64,000 nucleotides of DNA from Hyphomicrobiaceae bacterium (GCA_020638055.1 JACKJH010000001.1:992001-1056000); one strand, 5' to 3'. Shown: positions 7,988-17,897, numbered from the stretch's first letter. Made by a program: numbers and translations. Notes: generated by a model not told the origin, from the sequence alone.

Positions 7988-9787
7988 TCAACGAACTTTT
8001 ACGTTGGCAAGTTCTTCGCCGTCTGGTCCCATCACGTGGGTGGAGCAGGCGAGACAAGGATCGAAGCTGTGGATTGTACGCAGAATCTCAACGGGCTCTT
8101 CAGCACGCTCGACCTTTGTATTCATCAATGAAGCTTCGAATGCACCGATATTGCCATTGTTGTCGCGTGGCGAGCCGTTCCAGGTTGTCGGCACGACGCA
8201 TTGGTAGTTGTCGATCTTTGTATTCTTGATACGCACCCAATGGGCGAGAGCCCCGCGTGGCGCCTCGGTAAAGCCAACACCCTTGACCTCCTTGGGCCAT
8301 GTGGAAGGATCGAATTTTTCCGTATTGGCGGTCGAACTGTCACCAGCCTTGATGTTGGCAATCAGCTTTTGGAAGAAGTATTTCTGCTTGCGTGCCGCCC
8401 ATTGCGCTTCAAGGGCTCGCGCGGCTGTGCGACCAAGCGTTGAAAACAGTGCACTAAGCGGCACGTTGAGGGCCTGCAATGTTGAATCGACCTGCTCTTT
8501 GATTTCCGCATGCCCTTGCGCATAACCGACGACGTAACGGGCAAGTGGGCCGACCTCCATGGCATGACCGCGCCAGCGTGGCGCTTTTATCCATGAGTAT
8601 TTTGCGCTTTCGTCGAGTTGTTGGATGTTGGTGCTGGTGCCAATGGTATTTGGTCCGAGCTTATAATTCGGTTCGGTTATGCCATCCCACGGGTGCAGGC
8701 CTTTCGACTCATCTGGATACGAATACCAGGAGTGGGGGACGAACTCCTGCACCTGTTCTGGGTCCCTCAGATCAACCGGATGCACTTCCTGCAGGTTACC
8801 ATTGATGATTGCACCAGATGGCATCATCAGGTTGCCGGGTGAATAGTCGTTAGCGCGATCTGGAATGTCGCCATAGGCAAGCACGCTTTTGCCTGAGAGC
8901 CCGCCACCGTAAAGCCATCCCTTGTAGAATGACCCGATAGCGATAATGTCGGGAATATAGACGTTGTCGACAAAGTCTATGGTTCGATCGATCACGCCGG
9001 CGACGTAGTTCAGGCGCTCCATGTTGATTGGCGCACCGGCTGCAAGATCGCCGTCCATGTTGATGGCGCATGGAACTCCGCCCACGAGCCAGTTTGGATG
9101 GGTATCCTTGCCGCCAAATATTGTGCGCGTCGTCATGATTTCCTTCTGGAAATCGAGCGCTTCAAGGTAGTGCGTTACGGCCATGAGGTCGGCTTCGGGC
9201 GGCAACAGGTATGCCGGGTTTGTCCAGTATCCATTTTTGAACGGGCCAAGCTGGCCGCTTTCGACAAACTTCTTCAACCGGTTCTGTACGTCGCGAAAAT
9301 AGCCCGGTGACGATTTGGGATGCCTGGGGCCTGTCTGCATCTGCAACTCGCTGGTCGCTTTCGGATCGGCTTTCAGAGCGTTTACCGGATTGACCCAGTC
9401 CAGCGCGTGCAGGTGATAGAAGTGAACCAGGTGATCATGTATCTGGAGCGACAACTGCATGATGTTGCGGATCGAGTTTGCGTTCTCGGGGATTTGGATG
9501 TTGAGTGCATCCTCGACCGCGCGCACGGATGTGAGGGCATGGGTGCCGGTACAAACGCCGCATATTCTTTGCACGAAGGCCCAGGCGTCACGGGGGTCGC
9601 GCCCTTTAAGGATCACTTCGAGCCCGCGCCACATCGTTCCGGTTGAGACTGCGTTGCGAATTATGTTTTCAGCATCGACATTGACCTCGCAGCGCATGTG
9701 ACCTTCGATGCGGGTTACAGGGTCCACGACGACGCGCTGTCCGCTGTTGTCGAGGTTGAAACCGTTTGGTGTCTGGATCGCCGTCAT
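7988..9787 (-). CDS. hupL: HupL, [NiFe]-hydrogenase large subunit
   Basis: A 599-residue catalytic subunit for H2 uptake. The four nickel-site cysteines are present: RICGVC at residues 74-79 and [10 protein letters not shown] near the C terminus. The tail after the His ([15 protein letters not shown]) is the 15-residue peptide that HupD would remove. [10 protein letters not shown] near residue 21 is a family signature. It overlaps the hupS stop (TAATG) and is exported with HupS by the Tat pathway. Confidence 0.98.
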   Translation of the reverse strand: MTAIQTPNGFNLDNSGQRVVVDPVTRIEGHMRCEVNVDAENIIRNAVSTGTMWRGLEVILKGRDPRDAWAFVQRICGVCTGTHALTSVRAVEDALNIQIPENANSIRNIMQLSLQIHDHLVHFYHLHALDWVNPVNALKADPKATSELQMQTGPRHPKSSPGYFRDVQNRLKKFVESGQLGPFKNGYWTNPAYLLPPEADLMAVTHYLEALDFQKEIMTTRTIFGGKDTHPNWLVGGVPCAINMDGDLAAGAPINMERLNYVAGVIDRTIDFVDNVYIPDIIAIGSFYKGWLYGGGLSGKSVLAYGDIPDRANDYSPGNLMMPSGAIINGNLQEVHPVDLRDPEQVQEFVPHSWYSYPDESKGLHPWDGITEPNYKLGPNTIGTSTNIQQLDESAKYSWIKAPRWRGHAMEVGPLARYVVGYAQGHAEIKEQVDSTLQALNVPLSALFSTLGRTAARALEAQWAARKQKYFFQKLIANIKAGDSSTANTEKFDPSTWPKEVKGVGFTEAPRGALAHWVRIKNTKIDNYQCVVPTTWNGSPRDNNGNIGAFEASLMNTKVERAEEPVEILRTIHSFDPCLACSTHVMGPDGEELANVKVR

Positions 9788-10863
9788 TATTCCTTCCCTC
9801 CCTTGGTACGCGCACGCTTGACGGCGCTTACAGCAGCATGTGCAGCGGCGGCGGCACCCACCACCATTGCGGCTCCACCGCCGATTTCATCGGCATTGGC
9901 TTCGACGCCGAATCCATGGATGTCGGTCAAGCGATCATAAAAGGCGCCCTTGTCCCAAAAACCGTCTTCAGAGCAGCCGATGCAGGGATGGCCGGCCTGG
10001 ATCGGGAATGAGAGTCCACCGTTCCAACGCACCGTCGAGCAGGCATTGTACGTCGTGGGGCCTTTGCAGCCGACCTTGTAGAGGCAGTAGCCTTTACGCG
10101 CGCCCTCGTCGTCGAAGCTTTCAACGAACTGGCCCGCATCAAAGTGCGGGCGGCGGTAGCACTTGTCGTGGATGCGCTGCGAGTAGAACATCTTCGGCCG
10201 TCCCTGGCGGTCGAGCTCGGGGAACTTGTCGAATGTGATGATGTAGGTGATGACGGCAGTCATCACCTCGGCGATGGGCGGACAACCGGGAACTTTTATG
10301 ATTGGCTTGGCTGCAAGTCCGGGAACTTTGTGGATCGGTGTCGCCTGTGTCGGGTTTGGCCGCGCCGCTTGCACACAACCCCACGACGCGCAGCTACCCC
10401 AGGAGATGATCGCCTTGCAGTGATTGGCGGCATGCTTGAGCTGTTCGAGGTATGGCTTGCCGGCAATAATGCAGCTCATGCCTTCCTGGTTGAGCGGAGG
10501 GTTGCCTTCACAGGCGAGAATGAAGTTTCCGTCGTATTTCTGGATTGTTTCTTCGATGATCGCTTCGGCCTGTTGACCCGCCGCAGCCATGATAGTGTCA
10601 TCATAGTCGAGTGATATCATCGACAGGATGACGTCCTTGGCGAGGGGATGGGCGGAACGGATGAAACTTTCCGAACAGCAGGTGCATTCCAGGCCGTGCA
10701 ACCATAAGACTGGGATGCGCGGTTTGGTCTCCATCGCATTCGCGATCTGTGGAGCGAAGCTGGGGCCCAGCCCGAGAGAAGCAGCCGTAAGACTGCAATA
10801 CTTCAGGAAGCTGCGGCGGGTGATCCCCTGCCGTCGCATCACGTCGTAGAATGTTTCGGTCAT
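9787..10863 (-). CDS. hupS: HupS, [NiFe]-hydrogenase small subunit (six-cysteine, O2-tolerant type)
   Basis: A 358-residue Fe-S subunit with a Tat signal (TRRSFLK at 15-21) and a C-terminal Ala-rich membrane anchor ([18 protein letters not shown]). The proximal-cluster motif reads [11 protein letters not shown] (Cys 60, 62, 63), and [10 protein letters not shown] adds Cys 158 and 163, with Cys 194 in KVPGCPP. The extra cysteines at 62 and 163 are those that make the [4Fe-3S] cluster of O2-tolerant group 1 enzymes such as E. coli Hyd-1. The start at 10863 is set by the Tat signal and lies about 58 bases after the predicted sigma-54 start site. Confidence 0.97.
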   Translation of the reverse strand: MTETFYDVMRRQGITRRSFLKYCSLTAASLGLGPSFAPQIANAMETKPRIPVLWLHGLECTCCSESFIRSAHPLAKDVILSMISLDYDDTIMAAAGQQAEAIIEETIQKYDGNFILACEGNPPLNQEGMSCIIAGKPYLEQLKHAANHCKAIISWGSCASWGCVQAARPNPTQATPIHKVPGLAAKPIIKVPGCPPIAEVMTAVITYIITFDKFPELDRQGRPKMFYSQRIHDKCYRRPHFDAGQFVESFDDEGARKGYCLYKVGCKGPTTYNACSTVRWNGGLSFPIQAGHPCIGCSEDGFWDKGAFYDRLTDIHGFGVEANADEIGGGAAMVVGAAAAAHAAVSAVKRARTKGGKE

Positions 10864-10931
10864 CGCCAAGTGGTGCCTCCCCTTGTTGTGGTTATTGCGC
10901 GTTATTCTCAACGCAGCTTGGTTAACCCTGA

Positions 10932-10946
10932 GCAAAGGTTGTGCCA
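10932..10946 (-). promoter_or_regulatory. Sigma-54 (-24/-12) promoter of hupSLEC
   Basis: On the minus strand the sequence is TGGCACAACCTTTGC, with the GG-N10-GC spacing required by sigma-54 polymerase. Predicted start near 10920. Shares the TGGCACAA core with the hupD promoter, so one activator probably drives both units. Confidence 0.87.
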
Positions 10947-11263
10947 CTCTATGTAATAGTATTTATTTCAATGATTTACCTCTTTGTTTCGTGATTTTTG
11001 CAGCGCAGATTCTGGATGCAAGATCGCGCAAAAGGTTTTTGAATCGGAAACATTGCTTCCACTCAGGGCTGTGCAGATTGGATCTGTGCCGCAGGTGATG
11101 TTGGGCCTGCTGCCGGCTGCGCGGACTCCCAGATTGAGGCATGTTTAGTTGAGGTGTGATGCGGTTCAGCGTGTAAACTTGGCGACAATCAAAAGCATAG
11201 AACCCGCCCCGCATTCAGCGAAGAGCCCGAAGAGCCGGCGCGTCAAACTCTTGTGGCAATTTG
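10947..11263. other. Upstream regulatory region of hupS, no gene seen
   Basis: This AT-richer stretch has no credible coding frame. It is where enhancer-binding-protein and IHF sites for the hupS sigma-54 promoter would be expected, but I could not pick out a confident site by eye. Confidence 0.5.
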
Positions 11264-11316
11264 ATATTTCATGGTGCTGCCGGAGAGATTTGAACTCTCG
11301 GCCTCTCCCTTACCAA
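11264..11316. repeat. Left attachment-site repeat: displaced tRNA-Thr 3' end
   Basis: These 53 bases are identical to 27151-27203, which cover the 3' part of the tRNA-Thr gene (CCA end, acceptor, T arm, up to the anticodon) and the bases just downstream. Here the 5' part of the tRNA is missing. This is the direct-repeat signature of site-specific integration into a tRNA 3' end. Confidence 0.93.
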
Positions 11317-11498
11317 TAGAGCGTTTTCCCGGTTCGACGGGTTTCAAACCGTAAACCTTTGCGCTGCATTCTGTTCTCGAAGCAGTCCCCGGCCCAGATC
11401 ATCTGGTTTCGCCGAGTTTCAGCGGTAAACGCGCGTTCTGCTACCCCGTGGCTACCCTGGTGTTTTGGGAGAGCCATGGCGGAACCTGGAAGGTGGGG

Positions 11499-11645
11499 TA
11501 TGAAAAAATACTTCACCGAAGCGGCGCTGAAACGGGTGAAGCCGCCGCTGGCTGGCAGGATCTAGTACGGAGACACCGTGGTCCATGGCCTGATGCTGCG
11601 TGTCACCCAAAGCGGGCTGAAGAGCGGGTCGGTCCTCTACAAGGT
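11499..11645 (+). pseudogene. Tyrosine recombinase (P4-type integrase), N-terminal remnant
   Basis: The frame starts MKKYFTEAALKRVKPPLAGR, hits a TAG stop at 11562-11564, and continues in the same frame as YGDTVVHGLMLRVTQSGLKS. This is the DUF4102-type N-terminal domain of island integrases, in the expected place next to the attachment site. The catalytic part is gone; the sequence runs into an IS-like fragment. The island therefore cannot excise with its own enzyme unless another copy exists. Confidence 0.85.
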
Positions 11646-11745
11646 CACCCTCCCGCAAGATGCTGATAATTTGTTCTTTGGAAAACCGTGACCGCTTCAT
11701 TCGTCCGCCCCGCTTGAGGTTTGGACTCTAACTCAAACTGGTAGA
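11646..11745 (-). mobile_element. IS3-family transposase orfA, 5' remnant
   Basis: On the minus strand a frame starting at 11700 reads MKRSRFSKEQIISILREG, the typical start of IS3-family OrfA (helix-turn-helix). Similarity ends after about 18 residues where the integrase remnant begins in the opposite direction. It looks like a deletion junction between an insertion sequence and the integrase gene. Confidence 0.72.
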
Positions 11746-11747
11746 GT

Positions 11748-12986
11748 TCAGCAGGGGCAGATCAATGGCCGCGGGCGTTCGAAATGTTTCCGTCCGGCCT
11801 TTAGACCGAACAACGGTTGCGACAACTCAGAAATAGCCGTGATCTCATCGGGAGCATCAAGCACCACGATATCGGCGGGATTGCCAACGCGCACTCCGTA
11901 ATCGGCGAGGTTCATCAAACGTGCAGATTGGCTTGTGACCAAGTCGAAGCACCGCGAAAGGGACTCGGGCTGGCCAACTTGCAGTATATTTGCGTAAAGG
12001 TTGGCCATGCGCAAAAGTGAACAGTCTCCGTAGGGAGTGAACGGGTTTAATACGTTGTTTGTAGAAATGCTGCACGTGACACCGTTCTCAACGAGCCGGT
12101 GTGCTGGAGCAACGCCGCGCGGCACAGAATGTGACGCACCATGCCCCATCAGGTATAAATCGGTTGACGGGAGTACGGTCAACGCCACGCCAGCATTGCG
12201 CAAAGCCTGCATGGCCGTATCAAACAGCTCTGGCGGCGCAGCTGACAGCTTGGAGACATGGCCGATGGTGACGCGACCACCCCGCTTGTGGGCTTCGGTT
12301 TGCCGACAGACTTCAAACAAGTCCATCTTCGATGTGTTCAGATCGAAGTCGAGATGAAAGTCAATGTCCACATCGAAGCGATCGGCCAGTTCGAAGATCC
12401 GCGCGATTTGCCGTTTAGGATCGGTATCTGTGTAGGGGCATCCTCCAATCAGGTTGGCACCTTTTTCAAGTGCCTGCACAAGAAGTTCGTCCGTGCCAGG
12501 GTCGTTGAACAAACCTTCCTGCGGGAATACGCATATCTCAAGATTTATCGCCCAGGCGTAGTCGTTGCGCAGTTTCGATATAGCTTCGAATGATCTCAAC
12601 CCTATGCGCGGATCAACTTCGACATGCGTACGCATGCGTGTGGTACCTTGGACAATTGATTTCTCGATGACCTTTGCGCCTCGGTTGTAAACGTCCTCAA
12701 CGGTGAATTCGCGTTTTAGTGCCGAGACCGTGGCGATCGCCTGCGACAAGGATTCTGAGTGGCCGCATTGTCCCAGAATGCAAGCCTTATCGAGATGAAT
12801 GTGCGTCTCGATGAAGCCGCCGAACACCAGACATCCTTGAACATCGATGGTTGGCGCATCGACCCTGATCTCAGGTGCGATTTCAATAATCCTATCGCCG
12901 CTTATGCCAACATCTGCTGGGCCGGCTTTTGCCATACCGTGTACGTGGCCGCCTTTCAGGATCAGGTCGAAGGATGCGCCGCTCAT
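11748..12986 (-). CDS. Amidohydrolase of the cytosine deaminase/AtzC-like group
   Basis: A 412-residue metal-dependent hydrolase. Metal-site features are ETHIHLDKACILG (HxH plus the following Lys), THVEVDPR, DFHLDFDLN, and GHVSKL; STNNVLNPFTPYGDCSLLR is in the position of the conserved Asp region. These motifs place it with CodA and N-isopropylammelide hydrolase (AtzC), enzymes that open or deaminate N-heterocycles and cyclic amides. Its stop-side neighbour is the island edge; its start overlaps the fused ABC transporter gene, so import and hydrolysis are coupled. Exact substrate unknown; a cyclic ureide is an inference from the AllFGHK-like genes nearby. Confidence 0.85.
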   Translation of the reverse strand: MSGASFDLILKGGHVHGMAKAGPADVGISGDRIIEIAPEIRVDAPTIDVQGCLVFGGFIETHIHLDKACILGQCGHSESLSQAIATVSALKREFTVEDVYNRGAKVIEKSIVQGTTRMRTHVEVDPRIGLRSFEAISKLRNDYAWAINLEICVFPQEGLFNDPGTDELLVQALEKGANLIGGCPYTDTDPKRQIARIFELADRFDVDIDFHLDFDLNTSKMDLFEVCRQTEAHKRGGRVTIGHVSKLSAAPPELFDTAMQALRNAGVALTVLPSTDLYLMGHGASHSVPRGVAPAHRLVENGVTCSISTNNVLNPFTPYGDCSLLRMANLYANILQVGQPESLSRCFDLVTSQSARLMNLADYGVRVGNPADIVVLDAPDEITAISELSQPLFGLKAGRKHFERPRPLICPC

Positions 12987-15529
12987 AGCGTTGCTCCGTT
13001 GGTAGCATCGGTCGTGACGCGATCGTTCCCCAGGTATGCTTCTTCCAGTGCTTTGTCCCCACGCAATGCAGTGGCTGTATCTGCGCGAACAATCTGGCCC
13101 TGTTCCAAAACGTAGCCGCGATCGGCAACAGCCAGGGACAGTGCTGCCATCTGGTCTACGAGAAGAACCGTGATTCCCTCATCACGTAGATCTGCGAGCA
13201 CAGAAAAAAGTTCCTCGATCATTTGGGGTGCAAGTCCAAGAGAAGGTTCATCAAGCAACAGGATCCTGGGCTTGGCCATTAGTCCGCGTGCAATGGCAAG
13301 CATTTGCTGCTCGCCGCCAGAAAGTAGGCCGGCGCGAATGTGTTGGCGCTCTTTGAGGCGCGGAAAGCGTTTGAATAACGCCTGGATCTCTGCTGCAAAA
13401 TCTCCGTTCGATCTGCTGTAGGCGCCGATCCGCATGTTTTCCAGAACGCTGAGCTCGGGAAAAACAAGGCGACCTTCTGGAACAAGTGCAAGACCATTTC
13501 GGGCAATTTCGTGTGCAGAGAGCTGCTCAATTGAGCCAGAGTTCAACGTGATTAGACCTTTGACAGGGCGCAACAGCCCGCTCAGTGCCCGCATTGTTGT
13601 GGATTTGCCTGCGCCGTTCGCGCCGAGCAGCGCAACCATTTCGCCCTGGCCAACTTTAATATCAACGTTCTTAAGAACGCCGACTGATCCGTAACCGCAA
13701 TTCAGGTCTTCGGCTGCAAGGACCGTTTCTCCAGCACCGGTCCAGCCAGCTTTTCTTGGCTTTGCTTTGAGTTCACCAGATCCAAGGTAGGCCTTGATCA
13801 CGGCGGGGTCACTGCGAACGGTTGATGGTTCTCCCGAAGAAATCGGTGTCCCGGCATCGAGCACGAGAATTTCGTTGGAAATTCCCATCACCAGCCCCAT
13901 GTCGTGTTCAACAAGGACGACGGCTATTCCCAAATCTGCGATTTCTCGAAGCAGTTTGGCCAGTTCAATTTTCTCGCCCTGGACAAGTCCAGCGGCTGGT
14001 TCATCCAACAAGAGAACCGATGGCCGCAATGCCAGAGAGCGTGCAATCTCAACAAGACGACGATCGACGTGGGGTAGATCACCGGCGGCAATTGCGTGGC
14101 ATCCGCTATAGCCTACGAAATTCAACAATGAGTTGGCGATTGCGACATCAGCAGGCGATTCGAGTGCGCCAATTGGGTTGCCCAGCTTTCCCTTGCGCAA
14201 CCCAATCAGTACGTTGTCGAGAACACTGAGTGTCGGGAAGAGTTTTGTTGTCTGGTACGTCCGTGCAATACCGCAGCGTGACGCTACTGTCGCTGACGCA
14301 CCGGCTAACTCCTTGCCCGCCAGCATGATTGAACCGGAATCGGGCTTATAAAAACACCCGATCATATTGAGAACGGTGGTTTTTCCAGCACCGTTCGGGC
14401 CAATGATGCTGGTTACATTGCCTGGTTTTGCCACCAGGCTGACATCACTTGCTGCGCGTATGCTGCCAAACGTGATGCCAATATCATTGACGCGCAGCTC
14501 AGCACCATTGTTGTCGCGGCGTAGAAAATCTGAAACCGATACCGGTGTCTCGTTGTTTGTGGCGTCTTCTTGTGGCTTACGTTTTGCGAATAGTCTGGCA
14601 ATCGCCCCGACGACTCCGGATGGAGCTGTCCAAAGGACGCCCAATAGCATAACGCCGAAGAACAAAAGACGGTATTCCGCCAGTCCAGAGAGTAGTTCTG
14701 GCAATAGGACGGTGACGATCGCACCAACGAGCGGGCCCAGCGTCCAACCGATGCCTCCAACGATGACGGCAAATAGGAAAATGATGGACTGCGAGAACAT
14801 GAAGGAACTTGGCGCGATATACATCATAAGAGGTGCGTAGATCGCGCCTGCCAGACCTGTGAGGCCTGCTGAAATCGCAAACGCGGCAACCTTTATTCCC
14901 AATGGCTCAAGGGCTATTGAACGTGCGGCAACTTCGGCATCGCGTACTGAGACCATCGCGCGGCCCCAGCTGCTGCGTGATAGCTTGTAGAAGAAGAGTA
15001 GAGATAGTCCTGCTATGACAATTGCGAAGATTGCAATTTCCCGCTCGCTGAATGCGTGTCCCCAAATGCTTGGACCGGAAAAGCCCATCAAGCCGTTTTG
15101 CCCGCCCGTGAGGTCGCGCATTTCGATTATGCTGTGTTCGACGATGAAGCCGAACGCAATGGTCACCATTGCGAGATAGGGACCAGACACGCGCATCGCG
15201 GGCAAGGCTAGAAGAGCACCGACGACGGCGGAAATTAAACCAGCGGCAATAAAGGCAGGCCAAAAATCAACGCCTGCGAGGCTCAAAATCGCCACGGTGT
15301 AGGCGCCGATTGCGTAGAAGCCGACATGCCCGAGGGAAATCTGGCCGGTAAGTCCAACCAGGACGTTGAGACCCACGCCAACTATTGTCGTCAGCGCGAC
15401 AAGGGCGGCAATAAACGTGAAATAGCTACCTCCAAGGTAGGCGAACACGGTGCCACCGGCGACGACAAGAGCGACGAACCCGAACATGGCAAGGTCAGAG
15501 TTGCGTGAATCTGGATTCATTTCTTGCAC
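12983..15529 (-). CDS. LivM-LivG-LivF triple-fusion ABC transporter protein
   Basis: A single 848-residue frame holds three normally separate parts. Residues 1-320 form a LivM permease with about eight to ten membrane segments. Residues 345-585 form a LivG-type ATPase with Walker A IIGPNGAGKT (376-384) and Walker B VLLLDEPAAG. Residues 605-848 form a LivF-type ATPase with Walker A LLGANGAGKS, signature LLSGGEQQ and Walker B ILLLDEPSLG. In the LivG half the usual LSYGQ signature reads LPHVDRR, so one ATP site may be degenerate. Permease-LivG fusions are known; adding LivF is unusual. It works with the LivH and LivK genes just upstream. Confidence 0.92.
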   Translation of the reverse strand: MQEMNPDSRNSDLAMFGFVALVVAGGTVFAYLGGSYFTFIAALVALTTIVGVGLNVLVGLTGQISLGHVGFYAIGAYTVAILSLAGVDFWPAFIAAGLISAVVGALLALPAMRVSGPYLAMVTIAFGFIVEHSIIEMRDLTGGQNGLMGFSGPSIWGHAFSEREIAIFAIVIAGLSLLFFYKLSRSSWGRAMVSVRDAEVAARSIALEPLGIKVAAFAISAGLTGLAGAIYAPLMMYIAPSSFMFSQSIIFLFAVIVGGIGWTLGPLVGAIVTVLLPELLSGLAEYRLLFFGVMLLGVLWTAPSGVVGAIARLFAKRKPQEDATNNETPVSVSDFLRRDNNGAELRVNDIGITFGSIRAASDVSLVAKPGNVTSIIGPNGAGKTTVLNMIGCFYKPDSGSIMLAGKELAGASATVASRCGIARTYQTTKLFPTLSVLDNVLIGLRKGKLGNPIGALESPADVAIANSLLNFVGYSGCHAIAAGDLPHVDRRLVEIARSLALRPSVLLLDEPAAGLVQGEKIELAKLLREIADLGIAVVLVEHDMGLVMGISNEILVLDAGTPISSGEPSTVRSDPAVIKAYLGSGELKAKPRKAGWTGAGETVLAAEDLNCGYGSVGVLKNVDIKVGQGEMVALLGANGAGKSTTMRALSGLLRPVKGLITLNSGSIEQLSAHEIARNGLALVPEGRLVFPELSVLENMRIGAYSRSNGDFAAEIQALFKRFPRLKERQHIRAGLLSGGEQQMLAIARGLMAKPRILLLDEPSLGLAPQMIEELFSVLADLRDEGITVLLVDQMAALSLAVADRGYVLEQGQIVRADTATALRGDKALEEAYLGNDRVTTDATNGATL

Positions 15530-15532
15530 CCA

Positions 15533-16405
15533 TCAGACCTTGTTGATTGCAGCGCGGCCAAACAAGCCGTTGGGTCGTAATGCGAGCGCGAGAATGATGA
15601 CTGAAAAGACAACAATCTGGGTGTAGGTAGACCCGAGATAGGCGGTGACCAAAGCCTCAACGAGGCCGTACAGCAAGCCTGCAAGTATAACACCGGATGC
15701 CGATGTAATGCCGCCAAGGATTGCGACTGCAAAGGCCTTGAGACCGAACAAGGTTCCCATGTCGGAGTGGACCGAGAACAACGGTGCGATGAGGAGGCCT
15801 GCTAGCCCGGCCAGTGCTGTCGATATGGCAAAGGCAGAAGCAACAACGACGGTTGCATTAATGCCCATCAGGCGCGCGGCTTCGCGATTTTGGACGACAG
15901 CCAGCAGTGCCTTGCCGATATCGGTTTTGCGAAAGACGATCTGCAGCGCTGCAGCGACAGCTATTCCTACTATCGGGATGACGAGTTGTAAGGGGTATAC
16001 CCCGGTGCCCATGAAATCGATGCTGTTCGTGGCCAGGGGAGAGGGCAGGCTCCTTGGCTCCTTGCCAAACAGGAACATGACTGTATTGTCGACGATGATC
16101 CCGCCTGCAACGGTTGCCATCAACCAGGAATCAGAGCCTCGATTTACAAACGGGCGGACCAGAACTCTTTCGACGACGAGACCGAATGCTGCGCATCCCG
16201 CGAGCGCAATGGGGGCTGCGATCCAAAACGGCAATCCGTATGTTACCATCAGTGTGAAGCCCAGTACCGCACCAACCATCATCGCACTTCCTTGCGCGAA
16301 GTTGACGGTGTTGGATACCGTGTATGTGATGTGGAAACCGAGCGCTATCAAGCCGTACATGGCGCCAAGGCCAAGGCCGGAAATAATTGCTGACGTTAGA
16401 AGCAT
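15533..16405 (-). CDS. LivH-type branched-chain ABC permease
   Basis: A 290-residue integral membrane protein of the LivH family with about eight hydrophobic helices and the EAA-like loop region RNREAARLMGINATVVV. Conserved start AIISGLGLGAMYGLIALGFHITYTVSNTVNFAQG. It lies three bases from the fused permease-ATPase gene and forms the other membrane half of the importer. Confidence 0.93.
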   Translation of the reverse strand: MLLTSAIISGLGLGAMYGLIALGFHITYTVSNTVNFAQGSAMMVGAVLGFTLMVTYGLPFWIAAPIALAGCAAFGLVVERVLVRPFVNRGSDSWLMATVAGGIIVDNTVMFLFGKEPRSLPSPLATNSIDFMGTGVYPLQLVIPIVGIAVAAALQIVFRKTDIGKALLAVVQNREAARLMGINATVVVASAFAISTALAGLAGLLIAPLFSVHSDMGTLFGLKAFAVAILGGITSASGVILAGLLYGLVEALVTAYLGSTYTQIVVFSVIILALALRPNGLFGRAAINKV

Positions 16406-16477
16406 TGATGGTCGCCTTAATCGCAGGCCAAATGGAAAGCGTGCGACGGACGCTTGTTCGTCCGTCGCATGCTTGTG

Positions 16478-17668
16478 TCATTTTGCAATGGGCAGGATTT
16501 CACCATTCACGAAATGCGTGAAGATGTAGTCGGCCGCCGTCAATGCGTCGTGGTTCTCTTTGGAGAATGGAGCATTATAGGTTTTGATGAGGCCGTCGTA
16601 GGATTTAATATTATAGAGTGCATCGCGCACCGATGTTCCATCGTTGGGATCTGAATTTGCCAACGCAATGGCCAGAAGATGCATGGCATCGTAGGCATTG
16701 GCGACGCCCGTTGCGGGCATGACTTCGGCTAGTGTCTTTACGCCGAACTTTTCTTTGAGTTTGTCAAAAAGGGCGGCTGCTTTGGGGGAATTGTTGTTGG
16801 TGAACGTAAATGTCTGGATGAAGTCCACCTGCTCACTGCGCGGTCCAGCCAACTCCGTGAAGCGACCACCCGATGGACCCCAGTGCGATATGATGGGAAC
16901 ATCCCACCCCATCCTGACGAGGGACTTTACGACCTGAGATGAAGGGGCGGCATTGGCAACAAGAAACAGGGAATCAGCACCGGCCTGCTTCAAACGCGTA
17001 AGTTGTGGCACGACGTCGACGTCGTTATTCTCGAACTTTTCAACGCCAACGGCTTTCATGTTCCGTTTTTTTAGCTCGTCGAGCAATGCGTGTTCATTGG
17101 ACTCGCCCCAGGGGTTGTTGATGAGGATGAGACCAGGAGCCTTTGCTGACTTCTTTTTAATGGCGTACTCGACGAGCGCTTCTCCAACGTATGCGTCAAC
17201 GGCAGAAACGCGGAAGACGTAGTTATCTTTCGAACCGTTACGCGTGATATTCGTGCCCGCAGCCCAAACGCCGATGAAGGGCACTTTGGACTGATTGACG
17301 AACGGCACGATCGCAAGAGAAACGGGTGTATCGAGACCGCCAAACAATGCGGCTACTTTCTCGCGTTGGACCAGTTCGCGAGCTGCAAGCAAGCCCTTTC
17401 CCGGGTTGCTTTCGTCGTCCCGTGCGACGAGTTCAAGCTTACGACCCTTGATGCCTCCCGCGCCATTGATCTCGTCGATTGCAATCGTGAGGCCCCGTAC
17501 GATGGCCTCGCCTGATTTTGCCGACTGTCCTGACAGCGCTGCAACCAAGCCAATCTTGAGGGGTTCTTCTGCTGATGCAGGGGCGAATCCACCTGAAAGT
17601 GCCAGGGCCGCCGCCGCCATGCCGCAAAGGACATTTCGACGAGGCCACTTTTCAAATTTCCATGCCAT
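16478..17668 (-). CDS. Periplasmic substrate-binding protein, LivK/Peripla_BP_6 type
   Basis: A 396-residue binding protein with a signal peptide (MAWKFEKWPRRNVLCGMAAAALALSGG, cleavage after ASA). The mature protein starts EEPLKIGLVAALSGQSAKSGE and carries INEINGAGGIKGRKLELV-like family sequence. Such proteins in amide or urea importers bind non-amino-acid substrates as often as leucine. It is first in the importer operon livK-livH-livMGF-amidohydrolase, behind the TTGCATGCA-type sites. Confidence 0.93.
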   Translation of the reverse strand: MAWKFEKWPRRNVLCGMAAAALALSGGFAPASAEEPLKIGLVAALSGQSAKSGEAIVRGLTIAIDEINGAGGIKGRKLELVARDDESNPGKGLLAARELVQREKVAALFGGLDTPVSLAIVPFVNQSKVPFIGVWAAGTNITRNGSKDNYVFRVSAVDAYVGEALVEYAIKKKSAKAPGLILINNPWGESNEHALLDELKKRNMKAVGVEKFENNDVDVVPQLTRLKQAGADSLFLVANAAPSSQVVKSLVRMGWDVPIISHWGPSGGRFTELAGPRSEQVDFIQTFTFTNNNSPKAAALFDKLKEKFGVKTLAEVMPATGVANAYDAMHLLAIALANSDPNDGTSVRDALYNIKSYDGLIKTYNAPFSKENHDALTAADYIFTHFVNGEILPIAK

Positions 17669-17771
17669 TGTCTTGAACTCCGTCGTGACGAGCGATTGAG
17701 TGTCAATTGCTCCGATGCGTGTGCCCGGATAGCCTGCGAGCTACAAACTTGGCGCGTATGAGCACGCCATG

Positions 17772-17794
17772 TTGTATGCAAGAATTGCATGCAC
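17772..17794. promoter_or_regulatory. Candidate GntR operator upstream of the importer operon
   Basis: The sequence TTGTATGCAA, three bases, then TTGCATGCAC forms two similar near-palindromic boxes about 105 bases upstream of the binding-protein gene and about 105 bases before the NTF2-like gene. The same TTGCATGCAA core recurs as a perfect palindrome at 19449-19464. The island's FCD-type GntR regulator is the natural candidate to bind it. Confidence 0.45.
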
Positions 17795-17897
17795 TTGTAT
17801 CTTCGTCTAGTAAATAGTTGTCTCGTTCTGCAGATCAGTTTCGAATTCCGATCGATGAGCGCAGAGAGGCGATTGCGCCACAGGAGGTTTTTGCGCC

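Noticed and set aside
10144..10614. 156-codon plus-strand frame opposite hupS
   Set aside because: Lies entirely opposite the conserved small subunit; composition artefact.
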